From NCBI GenBank assembly GCA_038049695.1, contig CP142452.1, positions 94,991,501 through 95,055,500 of the forward strand: 64,000 bases of DNA. Direction: 5' to 3'. Origin of the DNA: Cinnamomum chago (Eukaryota; Streptophyta; Magnoliopsida; Laurales; Lauraceae). How positions within the stretch are numbered: position 1 is the first letter of the stretch; every line of letters begins with the position of its first letter. This document shows, piece by piece, positions 1 to 10,900 of this stretch. The position numbers and the translations under genes are program-made. Below the pieces are notes generated by a model. The model was not told the DNA's origin, ran no database searches, and saw nothing but the letters and a program-made list of their open reading frames with translations.

Positions 1-625
1 TGAAATATCACATAATCCTTATCATAGATTATAGTGTTAGTTTAATTAGCTCCATTTGCTGAGCTTGATGTAGAAATAAGACATAATCCAACCAGTCTTC
101 GCTCCCGGAACATAAAAGAAAAGGGCAAAAAAGAGTTAATATTAGATCAGTTTCCATAGTTGGTTAGATTGGGGCTTGGGCGTCGTCATGGTTCTCTACT
201 CGAACCGACACCATATGAAGGACTACTCTATTTTCCATAGACGGCGTGTGTTGGGAGACCCTGTATTAATCCATAATATATAGATGGAAAGCAGACTAAT
301 GGCCTGCAAAGTTGGGATCTAATTAAAGACGTGGTATGGTGAGTGATACAAAAGAGTTTTAATACATGGAGAGACTCTGCAAATCATGAAACAGCATCTA
401 TTAATACATTTTCTGAATCCAGTCCCCTGAGATAGAAGACGATGATTATTCTATATCCTAATACACAGTTTCATAACAGTTATTGTAAATAAAATCTGTG
501 TATTGTACAACTAGGATTTACCTAATTCTGGCAGGGAAAACATACATATAGCCAGCCGACTGGGTGAGTGAATTTGGAAGGGATGAAAACCACAGGAGGG
601 GCAGCTCTATCCCTCCAAACAGATA
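1..625. other. 3' flank of the AR791-like gene
   Basis: AT-rich sequence beyond the stop codon of the minus-strand gene. It should hold that gene's 3' UTR. I see no clear poly(A) signal, RNA gene or repeat in it. Confidence 0.4.
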
Positions 626-2499
626 TCAAAAGGAAGCAAAGGATGCCGATCTCCGGCGGCTTTTTGGGTTGCCGTGAGAACCACTCAAGGCTCGCGCATA
701 TTTCTTCAATTCCAGCTTCTCAGGGGTGTTCTCATGCTCGCAATCAAGTTGATTGTCATGAACCAATTCCATGACACCACCCTCCCCCAAAACCGTTCTC
801 TCATACCCAAACAAAGACCCCAAATCACTATGTTCCCTGCTGCTGCCCCTTTCTTTGATTTCTTCCAGGCTCAGTTTCCTTAGTCTTTGTATATCCAAAG
901 AAAACTTTGCCATCCTATGCCCGCGGCTAATACTGCTCTGTTGGCCCTCAGTTCTAGATTCTGTTCCCTTCAGAGGAGTCACCAAAATACTCGACTCATA
1001 TAAGGGTTTTGTTTCCATCATCGATAGATCAGATGTGGCATGTTGTACTTTGGTGCATGAAGAAGCATTATCATATGAACATGTTCCAATCATATCATTG
1101 AAGGAACCTATTGAAGCCGGTCTTTCTGAAGTAGCACAGCTTGTAGGAGTTCTGTCTACAGATGCAACTTTGTTATTGTTGTGATTGTCTTTTCCTAAAA
1201 CCAGTCTCTTCAGCTTACTTATGAATTTTGATTTGTTCAATGTGCTCTTTCTTGTAGTGGATGAAGGTTCGAAAGAAATATCGTCCATTTCACTCTCGGT
1301 GAGGGTAGATTCTTGAGATGATGAGCAACACTCTGAATCAAAGTCTGCCAGATCAAGGCCACTCCCTTCAAAGCCTGAATTCGCATACTCAAGTATGAGC
1401 TGTTTTGCTTTCTCCTCAGATTTGGGACTCAAGGTCCTGCCTAGATCCCTTGCCACTGGTTTCCCTGGAGTTGGCTGGTAGTTTCTCAGCTCATATCGTA
1501 AGCAAGCATTCACCCACCTCAGATAAACCAGCTCTTCTATTTCTGTGCATCGATCTGTTTGGATCCCCTCAATTTTCTTCTCTAGATCCTCATTTGCTTC
1601 TCTCAAATGGTTAGCTTCCTCCATCACTTGGGCCTGCAACAGAGGCTTATGTTTTAACTGAAGAAGGCAACATAATTTGCTGCTGTAATTCACAAGGGAT
1701 TCAGTTTTATTACCTTTGTACTCTCCAGAGCAGAATACATGAGTATTGACGACTCCAATTTTGAAGCTAGCTCTGAGTTTTCACTCTGCAATCTCGAATT
1801 TGCCCTTCTGATATCCATCAGTTCATCGTCCAAATCCTTTAACCTCTGAAGCTTCTTTTGACTGTCGGTATCATTTGCTGCAGCCCTGTGTTCCTGATCA
1901 TGCAATGCAGTTACCCTCTGATGAAGAGCAGAGAGCTGTTCCTTGGCCTGCTCCCCATCAAATCTCATCTTCCTCTGCAGCTGGTTGATCTTCGTTCTAG
2001 CAGATTCAAGCTCAGCTATGACTTTTGAGTAATCAGACACCTGAGCCTCAAGCCTCCTATTTTCAGCCTGCAGCGACTCAATTTTGAGAGTGAATAGCTG
2101 GGTCTCCATCATGTTTACCTTTAAGCGGTTCTGCAGCTCCCTCACAATTGTGTCTTGTTCTTTGAGACCATAGTACTCAAGCAATTGGGCCTCTAGGTTT
2201 CTCTCCTTATCTTGGAGCTCTTGGACCATATTCCGCAACTCCATAATTTCTTGCTCCATCAATCTTGTATCCTCATCAGTTCTTTTGGGTTCAACGCTCT
2301 CCATCTCTCTCACCAGCGGTGAAACCGCACCCATCACATCACTTGTTGGAGAGCACCCAACCTCATCAAATTCTTTTTGTATCAGTTCATTAAACTCTGG
2401 CAAGAGGAGAGCCTCTTCATCAGTGAAACTTTTGCTGGTTGGGGAGAATCCAACAGCAGCTCTATCGATGGCCTTCTGGGGAGTTTGGGGCATTTCTTC
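626..2499 (-). CDS. AR791/CHUP1-like actin-associated coiled-coil protein, exons 3 and 4
   Basis: These are the two large 3' exons of a four-exon gene; exons 1-2 lie at 15262-15570. Exon 3 is 1714-2499 and exon 4 is 626-1633, joined across an 80-bp intron (donor GTAATA, acceptor TTGCAG). The whole protein would be about 671 residues. Exon 3 opens after a clear TTTTCACAG acceptor and reads EEMPQTPQKAID. It carries an acidic LLPEFNELIQKEFDEV block and then about 200 residues of heptad-rich coiled coil. Exon 4 holds the family signature ELVYLRWVNACLRYELRNY followed by an ARDL...SP(K/R)S.EKAKQL segment, as in CHUP1 and Arabidopsis AR791. The tail is serine-rich and basic (SRRRSASFASF). It lacks the long proline-rich stretch and C-terminal domain of true CHUP1, so the AR791 branch fits better. 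CHUP1 links chloroplasts to actin; a similar actin-linked membrane role is inferred here. Confidence 0.88.
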
Positions 2500-3102
2500 C
2501 TGTGAAAACTGAACAATCAGAAGATGGTAACTGTCTCAGTACTCAATCCTAGAAATAAATAAAATAATTCAACCTTATAAAACAGAATAGGAAACACCCA
2601 GTGAAAGACAATGAATTATTAACTCTCCATTATATAAGTTCCTTGAAAATCAATGAACTCCCTGCAGTTGAAAAAGGATTATTTAACAAAGTAAATTAAA
2701 CAAACAGAACATAGAAACAGGAAATGACAGATTCTAAGTACAAGTTGAAGAGAAAAGTATGTATTAAAGAAAGTGTAATATGTAACGAACAGAAAATTCA
2801 CCATCATCCATTAGAACAGGTTCAAGGACTTGCAACACCCAATAATGAGATAATAATAAAAAAAAAAAAAAAAAAAAAAGAGCAACCAAGAAAAAGAGAA
2901 GGAGAAACCCAAGCGGCTTCTGGCAACCATACAGAAGAAGAAGAAGAAGAAGAAGAAGAAGAAGAAGAAGAAGAAGAAATTCATATTGTTTGTTTGACCA
3001 GATCTGAAGAATTCCAAGACTTGTTACATCCATAATTTTGATATAGCAGAAAAAATCAAAGCAACCTAGAAAGAAAATGAAGGCAGTTAGTTAGTCTGGA
3101 AG
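2500..3102 (-). other. Intron 2 of the AR791-like gene, 3' part
   Basis: This is the acceptor-side remnant of the host intron, between exon 3 and the retrotransposon. It holds an A-run (2858-2879) and an AAG microsatellite. The long lysine/glutamate and leucine/phenylalanine open frames here are products of those simple repeats, not genes. Confidence 0.7.
2933..2979 (+). repeat. (AAG)n microsatellite
   Basis: About 15 uninterrupted AAG units inside intron 2 of the AR791-like gene, just upstream of the retrotransposon insertion point. Confidence 0.95.
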
Positions 3103-3107
3103 GAACC

Positions 3108-3794
3108 TGTAAGTGCCTAAAAATTACGGACTTAAGTAATGGAGGATTAAGCTCCTGATGCAAGGTTTTGAGGGAGGTAAGAGGAATGGATCGAGCCTCC
3201 AATGACCTGAAAGGAAAAGAACAACGGTCAGAGACCCTGGCTGTGGGTAGCCGAAGGCCCTCCGACGGTCAAGTTAGTGCAGGGACTGAGAGGGATGGAG
3301 AGAAAGAGTTCTGGGAGGGAGAGATTATGCGTTTGCGTTTGCGTACCTTTCATGGATTCTCTCATGCAATATATAGGTGGAGAAGTCATCATTGGACTGT
3401 CTTCCTGAGGAGACGGGAGTCCCATCTGAGCGTACTCTCATCTCCTGAGTGGGGGTAGGTAAAAAGGGGACGTCCAATCGGACCAGCCCTCCTCGCCTAT
3501 GGATATGACTGTAGATATGGCGTGCCCCTCGCGTAGGTCCGGAGCCCATTCTGTTGTCAGACCGCCGATCCTGTTTTGGCAGTGCATTAATGGCGGCATT
3601 TATGATTGAATGAAAGGAGGCCGAGCTCGGTCGAGGCTGAGGCCGAAGTTGGGACTCGTGACGTAATCACTGGGGCCCGCTCCATAATTGCCCGAGACGG
3701 CGATGCAGCCGAACTTGGCGGCACCGAGATCACGGGTTACCGAGACTGGGTGGTGGCCCCGTTTAATTCCATGATCACGGAATGACCCCACACA
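3108..3794 (-). repeat. 3' LTR of the Retand-like element
   Basis: 687 bp. It is the same length as the copy at 13906-14592, and a read-through by eye finds one difference. It is the 3' LTR because gag-pol runs on the minus strand and the polypurine tract abuts it at 3795. Confidence 0.95.
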
Positions 3795-3812
3795 ATTGCC
3801 CCCTAGCTCCCT
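3795..3812 (-). promoter_or_regulatory. Polypurine tract of the Retand-like element
   Basis: Read on the minus strand, a G-rich purine tract (GGGAGCTAGGGGGCAAT) ends exactly where the 3' LTR begins, as expected for the plus-strand primer of an LTR element. The related element has a matching tract (AGCTAGGGGTAAT) just before 58517. Confidence 0.75.
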
Positions 3813-4113
3813 GACCTCGGGCTTTCTCCGAGGTCGGGAGCTAAGACTTGGATGTGACGGGGCTGTCTTTTCGTATCCCGCCTTAGGAATATCCTCATTA
3901 TGGCGCCTCTTCACCTGCCCTAGGCAATAAATAGGGCGTCATGATTGCCCTGCCACAGCGGATACGGAGAGCGCCGTTTCGCATACCCGAGGCGATTAAT
4001 GTCGTACCAGAGGCATGGCGGAATACTTATCGTCTCTGCCACGTGGAGCCTTCTGTCTGGTAGGACACCGAAGTCGAAGCGACGCGACGTGCGGTAATCA
4101 AGAGGGGGCGCTT

Positions 4114-4125
4114 CTTTATAAAAAG
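4114..4125 (+). promoter_or_regulatory. TATA box of the antisense accessory gene
   Basis: TTTATAAAAAGG lies on the plus strand about 300 bp before the accessory gene's ATG. A pyrimidine-rich leader follows it. It sits outside the LTR, which suggests the antisense gene has its own promoter. This is inferred from sequence only. Confidence 0.5.
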
Positions 4126-4422
4126 GGGCCCGCTCCTCTTTCTTCCTCTTTTACCCTAGCTGTTAGTTTGAAGGAGACTCTGCTGCAACTTTGTTCAACC
4201 CAGAAGACCGCCGAACTCGGAGACTCTTCGCCCTCTGCTTCCCGTTCCTTGCCCTTCCGTCTTCTGCAGTCCTCTTTGCTTTTTCTGTGAGTTATGCTTC
4301 TTGCCTTCATCTCCTCTCTGTATTTCTCCTTCTTCTGCGATTTCTGAGATTCCTAATCCCTTAGGCCCTCCCAGCCTTCGTTCCCTTTCTTCTATTTCTT
4401 CCTTCTCTTCTGTTTCAAGAAA

Positions 4423-6890
4423 ATGGGAATATACAGCCACTGGGTAGAGGGCCCTGCAGCCCTAGAGGCTTTTAGGGAGAACTTTAGGATCCCAGAGGAT
4501 GTCCTGGTGAAACCCTTTGTCTTCCAGGGCTCCGTCAAGGGTTTCGTCACCTATAAGGAATGGATGCCCTTCCCTTTGCTGGCTGTGTGCGAAGGGGGGG
4601 GGGTAAGATTCCCCATCCACCCACTCCTCCGGTCCTGTCTCCACGCGTGGAACCTCTGCCCCTTCCAGCTAATGCCGAACGGCTTCAAAATAATAATGGG
4701 CGTGGCCCAGCTGAACTGGATCTTGGACATCGGTCTCGGCGTACATGATTTAGAAGATGTCTACGATATCTGCAAGGCCGCGGGGGTCGAGGACGCTTAC
4801 TACCTTCGGGTCAAGGCCAGGCGCCGTCCCTTGGTGAATGCCCTGGAGGACTCCACCAAATACGCCGGAGATGACCGCTTTTTGATCTCGGGAAACTGGG
4901 AGTTCAGGGGGACCGAGACCGAGGAGGACCGGAGGATCCAGGTCCCACGAAAACCTGGGACACCCCCTAGTAAATGCCCACCCTTCTAGGTTTAAGCTTA
5001 TCTTGCCTTTGCCTGCTATTATGCCGAACTGATGTCCTTGCCCATTTTTCCGTGTAGGCATTCAGAAGAGGAGGAGAGAGGCCGGTTTCGACAAGTGGAA
5101 GCGCAACGACGCGTGGCTAGAGAGGATTGAGCGCTACCACGGTCATTACGACCGAGCCGCTTTCTCCTTGCTGGGGTACAAACCTCGGTATCAGTCTTAC
5201 ACCAGGAAGGCTGCCGAGATTCCTCTTGCTCCACCGGGGGAAGTCGGACCCGACCCTGCCGAGACAGACGGTCAAGCCACGGATCCTCGGGACCCGATAG
5301 TCATCGGCGACAGTCCTCCCCGAGACCGAGGAGAAGCAGAGGAAGAGGAAATGGAGAGGCCGCGCCCGCCCTTGAAGAACCTGGGGGCCCTGATTTTTGG
5401 AGGTATGGCCCCGGAAGCCCTCAAGAACGTCCCCAGCGGTGCAGGTGCCGCCCAGGGATCCGCCCCCGCCGCCTTTTCTAGCTCGTCGGGCGCGGCAGGC
5501 GCTTCTTCGGCCAAGCCTTCGAAGGGGAAGTCGGGGGAGTCTTCCGTGGCCGCTCGGCAGGCGAAGGACCCTCGTCCGCTCCGAGAAAGCAGGCGCGGGT
5601 GGTGGACCCCGGGAAGGAGACTCCACCTCCTCCGCCGCAGAAGGAAGCCCGGCCTCGGTCCGCCACTGCCGGAAAGGAGGGCGAGAGGCCCCCTCCCGAG
5701 AAGAGGCCCCGTCTGTCGAGCGCGGAGGGGAGGCATCCGTCGGCGGAACCGCAGTCCCAGCAGTCCACGCCAGCTCCTTGGAGGCCCAACTTCGACCTCA
5801 ACCCCAACGAGCCGATGACGGTGGGGGTGCAGCTGGGGACGAGCTGGGAGTCGGTCATGGCTCTCGCCCGGGGATGCGCCCTCCCCCAGGATATGGAGAA
5901 GCACAGGAAAATCCGGTCTCCGAACTTAATCCATCATACCTTGAGGGCGTCGCTCGAGGTAGCTTTTCTCCCCTATTTCTAAAATTTTCACTTCTTAGTC
6001 ACCCGATCCAACCTACTCACCGTTTCTATTCTTTTCACAGAACGCGCAGAGGCTCCAAGTACTGATGGAGAGGGAGGCGGAAAGAGCTGCCCAGATCGAT
6101 GGGCTAGAGAAGGAGAAGAGGAAGCTGGGGAGTGCGCTGGAGGCCAGCGCGGCCGAACTCAAGAAGGTGGGGGAGAAAATCGCCCAACACGCAACGGATC
6201 AGCAAGCAGCGAAGGCTGAGATCATTAAGTTGCGGGGCGAGAACAACAACCTGAGGAGCGCCGCGGACGAGAAGGCGAGGAGGGCGTCCCGGCTGGAGGT
6301 TGAGCTCGTCGAGAGGGGGGCCGAGCTCGCGAAGAAAGATGCTGAGGTTGCCGAGAAGCAAGGCGAGCTGGCCAAGAAAGAGGCTGAGCTTGAGGCCTCC
6401 AAGAAGGAGAGATCTGAGGCCGAATCCATCCTGCGAGATCGGGCTACAAAGGCTTACCAGGACGGGGTGGATTGGGCCTCGGAGGATTACGCGGCTCAGA
6501 TCACAAATCTGAGCTCAGTGCTGTACGAGATGGGGTGCAAGGCGGCCCTGCTCAAATATGGGGTCTCTGAGGACCATCCCATCTTCTCGGATCTTCCTCA
6601 GTTCCGACCTGCAGCAGTGGGTTCAGAGCCAGAGCCAGGCTCCAACCCTTCTGAGGCTCCGGCCGATGCCCCCATCGCTCCTCCTCCGCCCCCGACCTCT
6701 GCCGAAGTCCAAGGCACTCCTCTTCCTCCTCTGACTCCTGCTGAAGCTGAAGGTGCTCTTCTTCTTTCTCCGACTCCTGCCGTCGTCCCGGTGGCCGAGA
6801 CTCTTGCTGCTGCTCCTTCATCTGCTTGTGATCCCCCCATTTCCTCTGCACCTCCAGAGTCGGAGACCCATAAGGAGGTGTCCAAGGAGT

Positions 6891-6892
<2 letters not shown>
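4423..6892 (+). CDS. Antisense accessory gene of the Retand-like element (gypsy-type plant 'transposase_28'-like)
   Basis: The gene runs opposite to gag-pol, between pol and the 3' LTR. Three coding blocks are visible: about 4423-4969, 5058-5958 and 6041-6892. Two short intron-like gaps of 88 and 82 bp (GTAAAT..GTGTAG and GTAGCT..TCACAG) separate them. Block 1 starts MGIYSHWVEGP and resembles the N-terminal domain of proteins often labelled 'putative gypsy type transposon' (PF04195), including a conserved PHPLL-like motif (here IHPLL) and an NGFKI segment. Block 2 is a proline/arginine-rich linker ending in an APWRP...PMTV motif. Block 3 is an alanine/glutamate-rich coiled coil with a proline-rich tail. 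It has about one break. Additional antisense ORFs are known from Tat-clade elements; their role is not known, and no function is claimed. The other element in this window (minus strand, 62408-64000) carries a diverged version of all three blocks. Confidence 0.7.

Positions 6893-6894
<2 letters not shown>

Positions 6895-6931
<37 letters not shown>
6895..6931 (+). repeat. T homopolymer (37 bp)
   Basis: An uninterrupted T-run two bases after the accessory gene's stop codon. Read on the minus strand it is a 37-bp A-run. It may reflect slippage or an old poly(A) scar. Confidence 0.9.
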
Positions 6932-6933
<2 letters not shown>

Positions 6934-7429
6934 GAATTTTCTCTATTCTTCGATGTAATTTTTCTTCTTTAAGTGCACAGAGATCATGTAATCGTACTTC
7001 CTGATTAATGAAAAGAAGTTCTTTTTCCATCCTGCTGTTTCCCTTCTTTGCTTCTTCTTTTGTAATGGTCTGTGGATGCTCTGATGTGAGGTGATGTCCA
7101 AAATTTTTGCCAAGTGGATGAGGTCGGTAGGAAGGGCCTGCCTCGGACAGACCTTTTCCAGTCTCGGAAGACTAGGTTGTCCCTTTCCTACTTTTGAATT
7201 TTAGCAAGCAAGCGAGTCATGCTGCCGTCTGACCAAAGGTTAGGCCTTAATGGCATATTTTTGAGGGGGAGGTTCCCAGGGCGAAATGGTGGCGAGCCCC
7301 CGACTCACATGCCGGGGTTTAGCTGAGGCCGTGCTCCCACGGTCTAGGTGAGACTCTAGGGTAGGCCGAGTTTCGCGACTTAGGATCATTAGCTTTACAG
7401 ACGCCCCAGAGGACGTCTCTTGGTCAGTT

Positions 7430-7864
7430 GGCCCTGCGACCGAACTCAAGGAGGATGGCTCGAGGGCCGGATCCTTGCGGAGTTGGTCCTACGACCGAAC
7501 TCAAAGAGGATGGCGCGAGGGCCGGATCCTTGCGGAGCTGGTCCTACGACCGAACTCAAAGAGGATGGCGCGAGGGCCGGATCCTTGCGGAGCTGGTCCT
7601 ACGACCGAACTCAAAGAGGATGGCGCGAGGGCCGGATCCTTGCGGAGCTGGTCCTACGACCGAACTCAAAGAGCATGGCGCGAGGGCCGGATCCTTGCGG
7701 AGCTGGTCCTACGACCGAACTCAAAGAGGATGGCGCGAGGGCCGGATCCTTGCGGAGTTGGTCCTACGACCGAACTCAAAGAGGATGGCGCGAGGGCCGG
7801 ATCCTTGCGGAGTTGGTCCTACGACCGAACTCAAAGAGGATGGCGCGAGGGCCGGATCCTTGCG
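7430..7864. repeat. Tandem array, 55-bp unit, eight copies
   Basis: Each unit contains CGACCGAACTCAAAGAGGAT and a GGCCGGATCCTTGCGGAG block. The spacing is exactly 55 bp, and only scattered substitutions separate the copies. The unit length is not a multiple of three and the unit has no stop in any plus-strand frame, so open frames appear in all three plus frames. The array lies between the end of pol and the accessory gene, a common site of tandem repeats in Tat-clade elements. Confidence 0.95.
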
Positions 7865-7935
7865 GGGATCGAAGAAATACAAGGCAAATCTGTGTCAAAA
7901 GGTTCTTCTTTATTGATCAATTGTCTTGAATACAG

Positions 7936-10900
7936 CTAGAAATAATATTTCTTTAGGTGGGCAGCGTTCCATGGCCGTGGCAATTCCTTGCCATCCATCC
8001 CTTCAAGCCTGTAGGCCGACCTTCCTGAGACAGAGACCACCTTGTAGGGGCCGAGCCAGTTCGGCGCAAGTTTGCCCTCATTAGGATCTTTATCTGCTGG
8101 GAGTGCTTTTTTTAAGACTAGTTCTCCAACCGAGAACCTCCTTTCTTTGACCTTCCGGTTATACCCTCGGGAAAGCTGCTGCTGATAGGCGGCCAGGCGC
8201 ACGGATGCTGCTTCCCTTCGTTCCTCGGCAAGGTCGAGTTCTCTGGCGAGGTTCATCTCGTTCTGCCCTTGATCGAAGAGATTGGTTCTCAAGGTCGGGA
8301 GGCCGACCTCAAGAGGAATTACTGCCTCCATTCCGTAGGCCAACGAAAAAGGGGTGGCCGAAGTGGATCGTCTCGGGGTGGTTCTGTATGCCCAGAGGAC
8401 ACTTGGTAATTCCTCCGTCCATCTGCCTTTAGCTTTATCAAGCCTTTTCTTCAGCCCCTCCAGAACTACTTTGTTCGAGATCTCTGCTTGCCCATTGCTC
8501 TGCGGATAGGCCGGAGTCGCATAGAGGTTTCTGATGCCGAGCTCCTGACAAAAGCTTTTGAAGAATTTTGAATCGAATTGGGTTCCGTTGTCCGAGACCA
8601 GAGCTCTGGGGATTCCAAACCGTGTGACGATGTTTTTCCACACAAAATTCTTTGTGTCAAGCTCGGTGATGGAGGATAAGGCCTCTGCCTCAATCCATTT
8701 TGTGAAGTAATCGGTGCCCACCATTAGCCATCTTTTGTTTCCCGGGGTTCGGTGGAGAGGTCCGACGATGTCCAGCCCCCACTGAGCAAAGGGCCATGGA
8801 CTGGAGATCGGGCTCAGGTCCTGAGCTGGCTGGTGGAGGGAATGGGAAAACTTTTGGCATTTCTCACATTTCCTGGCGTAGATCTGGGCATCTTTCTGCA
8901 TGTAGGGCCACCAGTAGCCCTGGCTAATAGCTCTGTAGGCCAGCGATCTTCCACCGATGTGGCTACCGCAGATCCCTTCATGAATTTCAAATAGAAAATC
9001 CTCTACCTTGCTCAGATGGACGCATTGGAGATATGGTCTAGAGTAGGATTTCCTGTAAAGCTTTTCATCTGGAGATAGCCAGAAGTGAGCTGCTTTTACT
9101 CTGACCTTGTGGGCTTCGCTCTTGTCTTCTGGGAGCTTGTCCTCTCTCAGGAACGTCATGATTGGGTCCATCCAGCTCGGACCAAGGTCAGTGCACAGAA
9201 CTGGCCGAACTGGGAGGAGCTCTATGCTCGGCTTCTCCAACGTCCCCACATCAACTGTTCTTTTTCCAGCTTCTACAGCCGAGGCCAAGCTTGCCAGGGC
9301 GTCTGCATGGCGATTGGACTCCCTACCAACTTGCCTGACTTCAACCTTTTCAAACTGGGAGAGGAGCTGCCTGGTATGGGCTAGATAGGCCACCATTCTT
9401 TCGTCTCTGGCTTGGTAGTCCCCGCTCAGCTGGCTCGTCACCAACTGGGAGTCGCTGAAGACCACCACCCTCCCTGCCCCCAGTATTCTCGCACTGCCGA
9501 GGCCAGCGATCAGTGCTTCATATTCTGCTTCATTGTTTGATGCTTTGAAGTTGAGGGTTAGTGCTTGCTCTATGACTAACCCTTCTGGGGATTGGAGGAC
9601 GACGCCGGCGCCTGCCCTCTTGGATGTAGACGATCCGTCAACGAAGATTTTCCAGGCTGACTCCAGAAATTTTTCCCAGGATTGGTCTTCCTCAGTCTTG
9701 GTGTTACCTTCGTTGCTGCCCTTGGAGTCCCCCAGTTCGGTATCGAGCGCGGTCGGTGCCGAACTAGGAGAGGTGAATTCGACGACGAAGTCCGCCAGGA
9801 CCTGTGCCTTGATTGCCGTTCTGGGCTGATACTTGATGTCGAACTGACCCAATTCCACGGCCCACTTGGAGATTCGGCCAGAAAAGTCCGCCTTGCGGAA
9901 GAGGGACTTGAGCGGGAATTCCGTGATGACTACCACCGTGTGAGTCTGGAAGTAATGGGAGAGCTTGCGAGAGGCGCTGAGCAGTGCTAGTGCTAGCTTT
10001 TCAAGAGGTAGATATCTGGTCTCGGCATCGAGCAGGGTTTTGCTGGTGTAATAGATGGGGTACTGTTGCTTGTCGCTTTCTCGAACCAGCACCGAGCTCA
10101 CCGCATGGTCCGAGACTGCAAGATAGAGATAGAGAAAATCGTCTTGCGACGGGGTGGACAGTAGAGGTGGTGAGGAGAGGTACCTTTTGAGCGTCTCTAG
10201 TGCCAAATCGCATTCTGGAGTCCATTGGAACTTGGAACTCTTCTTCAGTAGCTGAAAGAATGGACGGCACTTGTCTGAGGCGCGGCTGATGAAGCGATTG
10301 AGTGCAGCGGCCATCCCCGTCAGTCTCTGGACCTGCTTGGCCGAGGTGGGGCTTTGGATAGCCTGTATGGCCGCGATTTGCTCCGGATTGGCCTCAATCC
10401 CTCTCCGTGTCACCAGGCTCCCCAGGAATTTGCCGGAGCCGACACCAAATGCACACTTCGAGGCATTGAGTTTGAGCTGGAACTTTCGGAGGATGGCAAA
10501 TGTTTGGCGCAGGTCTGGTAGGTGGCTCTGCGACTCCTTGGACTTGACTACCATGTCGTCAATATAGACCTCCATCGTCTTTCCGAGCTGATCTCGGAAC
10601 ATCCTAGTGACCAGCCTCTGATATGTCGCTCCGGCGTTCTTCAGCCCGAAGGGCATCACCTTGTAACAGTAGATGCCCCGAGGTGTGATAAACGCAGTTT
10701 TTTCCTCATCAGCTCTGTGCAGGGGGATCTGATGGTAACCTCGGTAGGCGTCCAAGAAGCTCATTCTGTCATGCCCCGAGGTGGCGTCGATCATCTGGTC
10801 GATCTTCGGGAGCGGGAAGCTATCTTTGGGGCAAGCTTTGTTAAGGTCGGTGAAGTCTACACAGACCCTCCACTTGCCGCTCTTCTTCTTTACAACCACT

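Noticed and set aside
2724-3035. Open frames rich in Glu/Lys or Leu/Phe
   Set aside because: They are translations of the A-run and AAG microsatellite inside a host intron.
5117-6851. Long minus-strand open frames (up to 210 codons) at the accessory gene
   Set aside because: They are shadows of the GC-rich plus-strand accessory gene, with arginine/proline-rich composition and no domain.
7420-7939. Three overlapping open frames of about 160 codons
   Set aside because: All arise from the 55-bp tandem repeat; the peptide simply cycles through the three frames.
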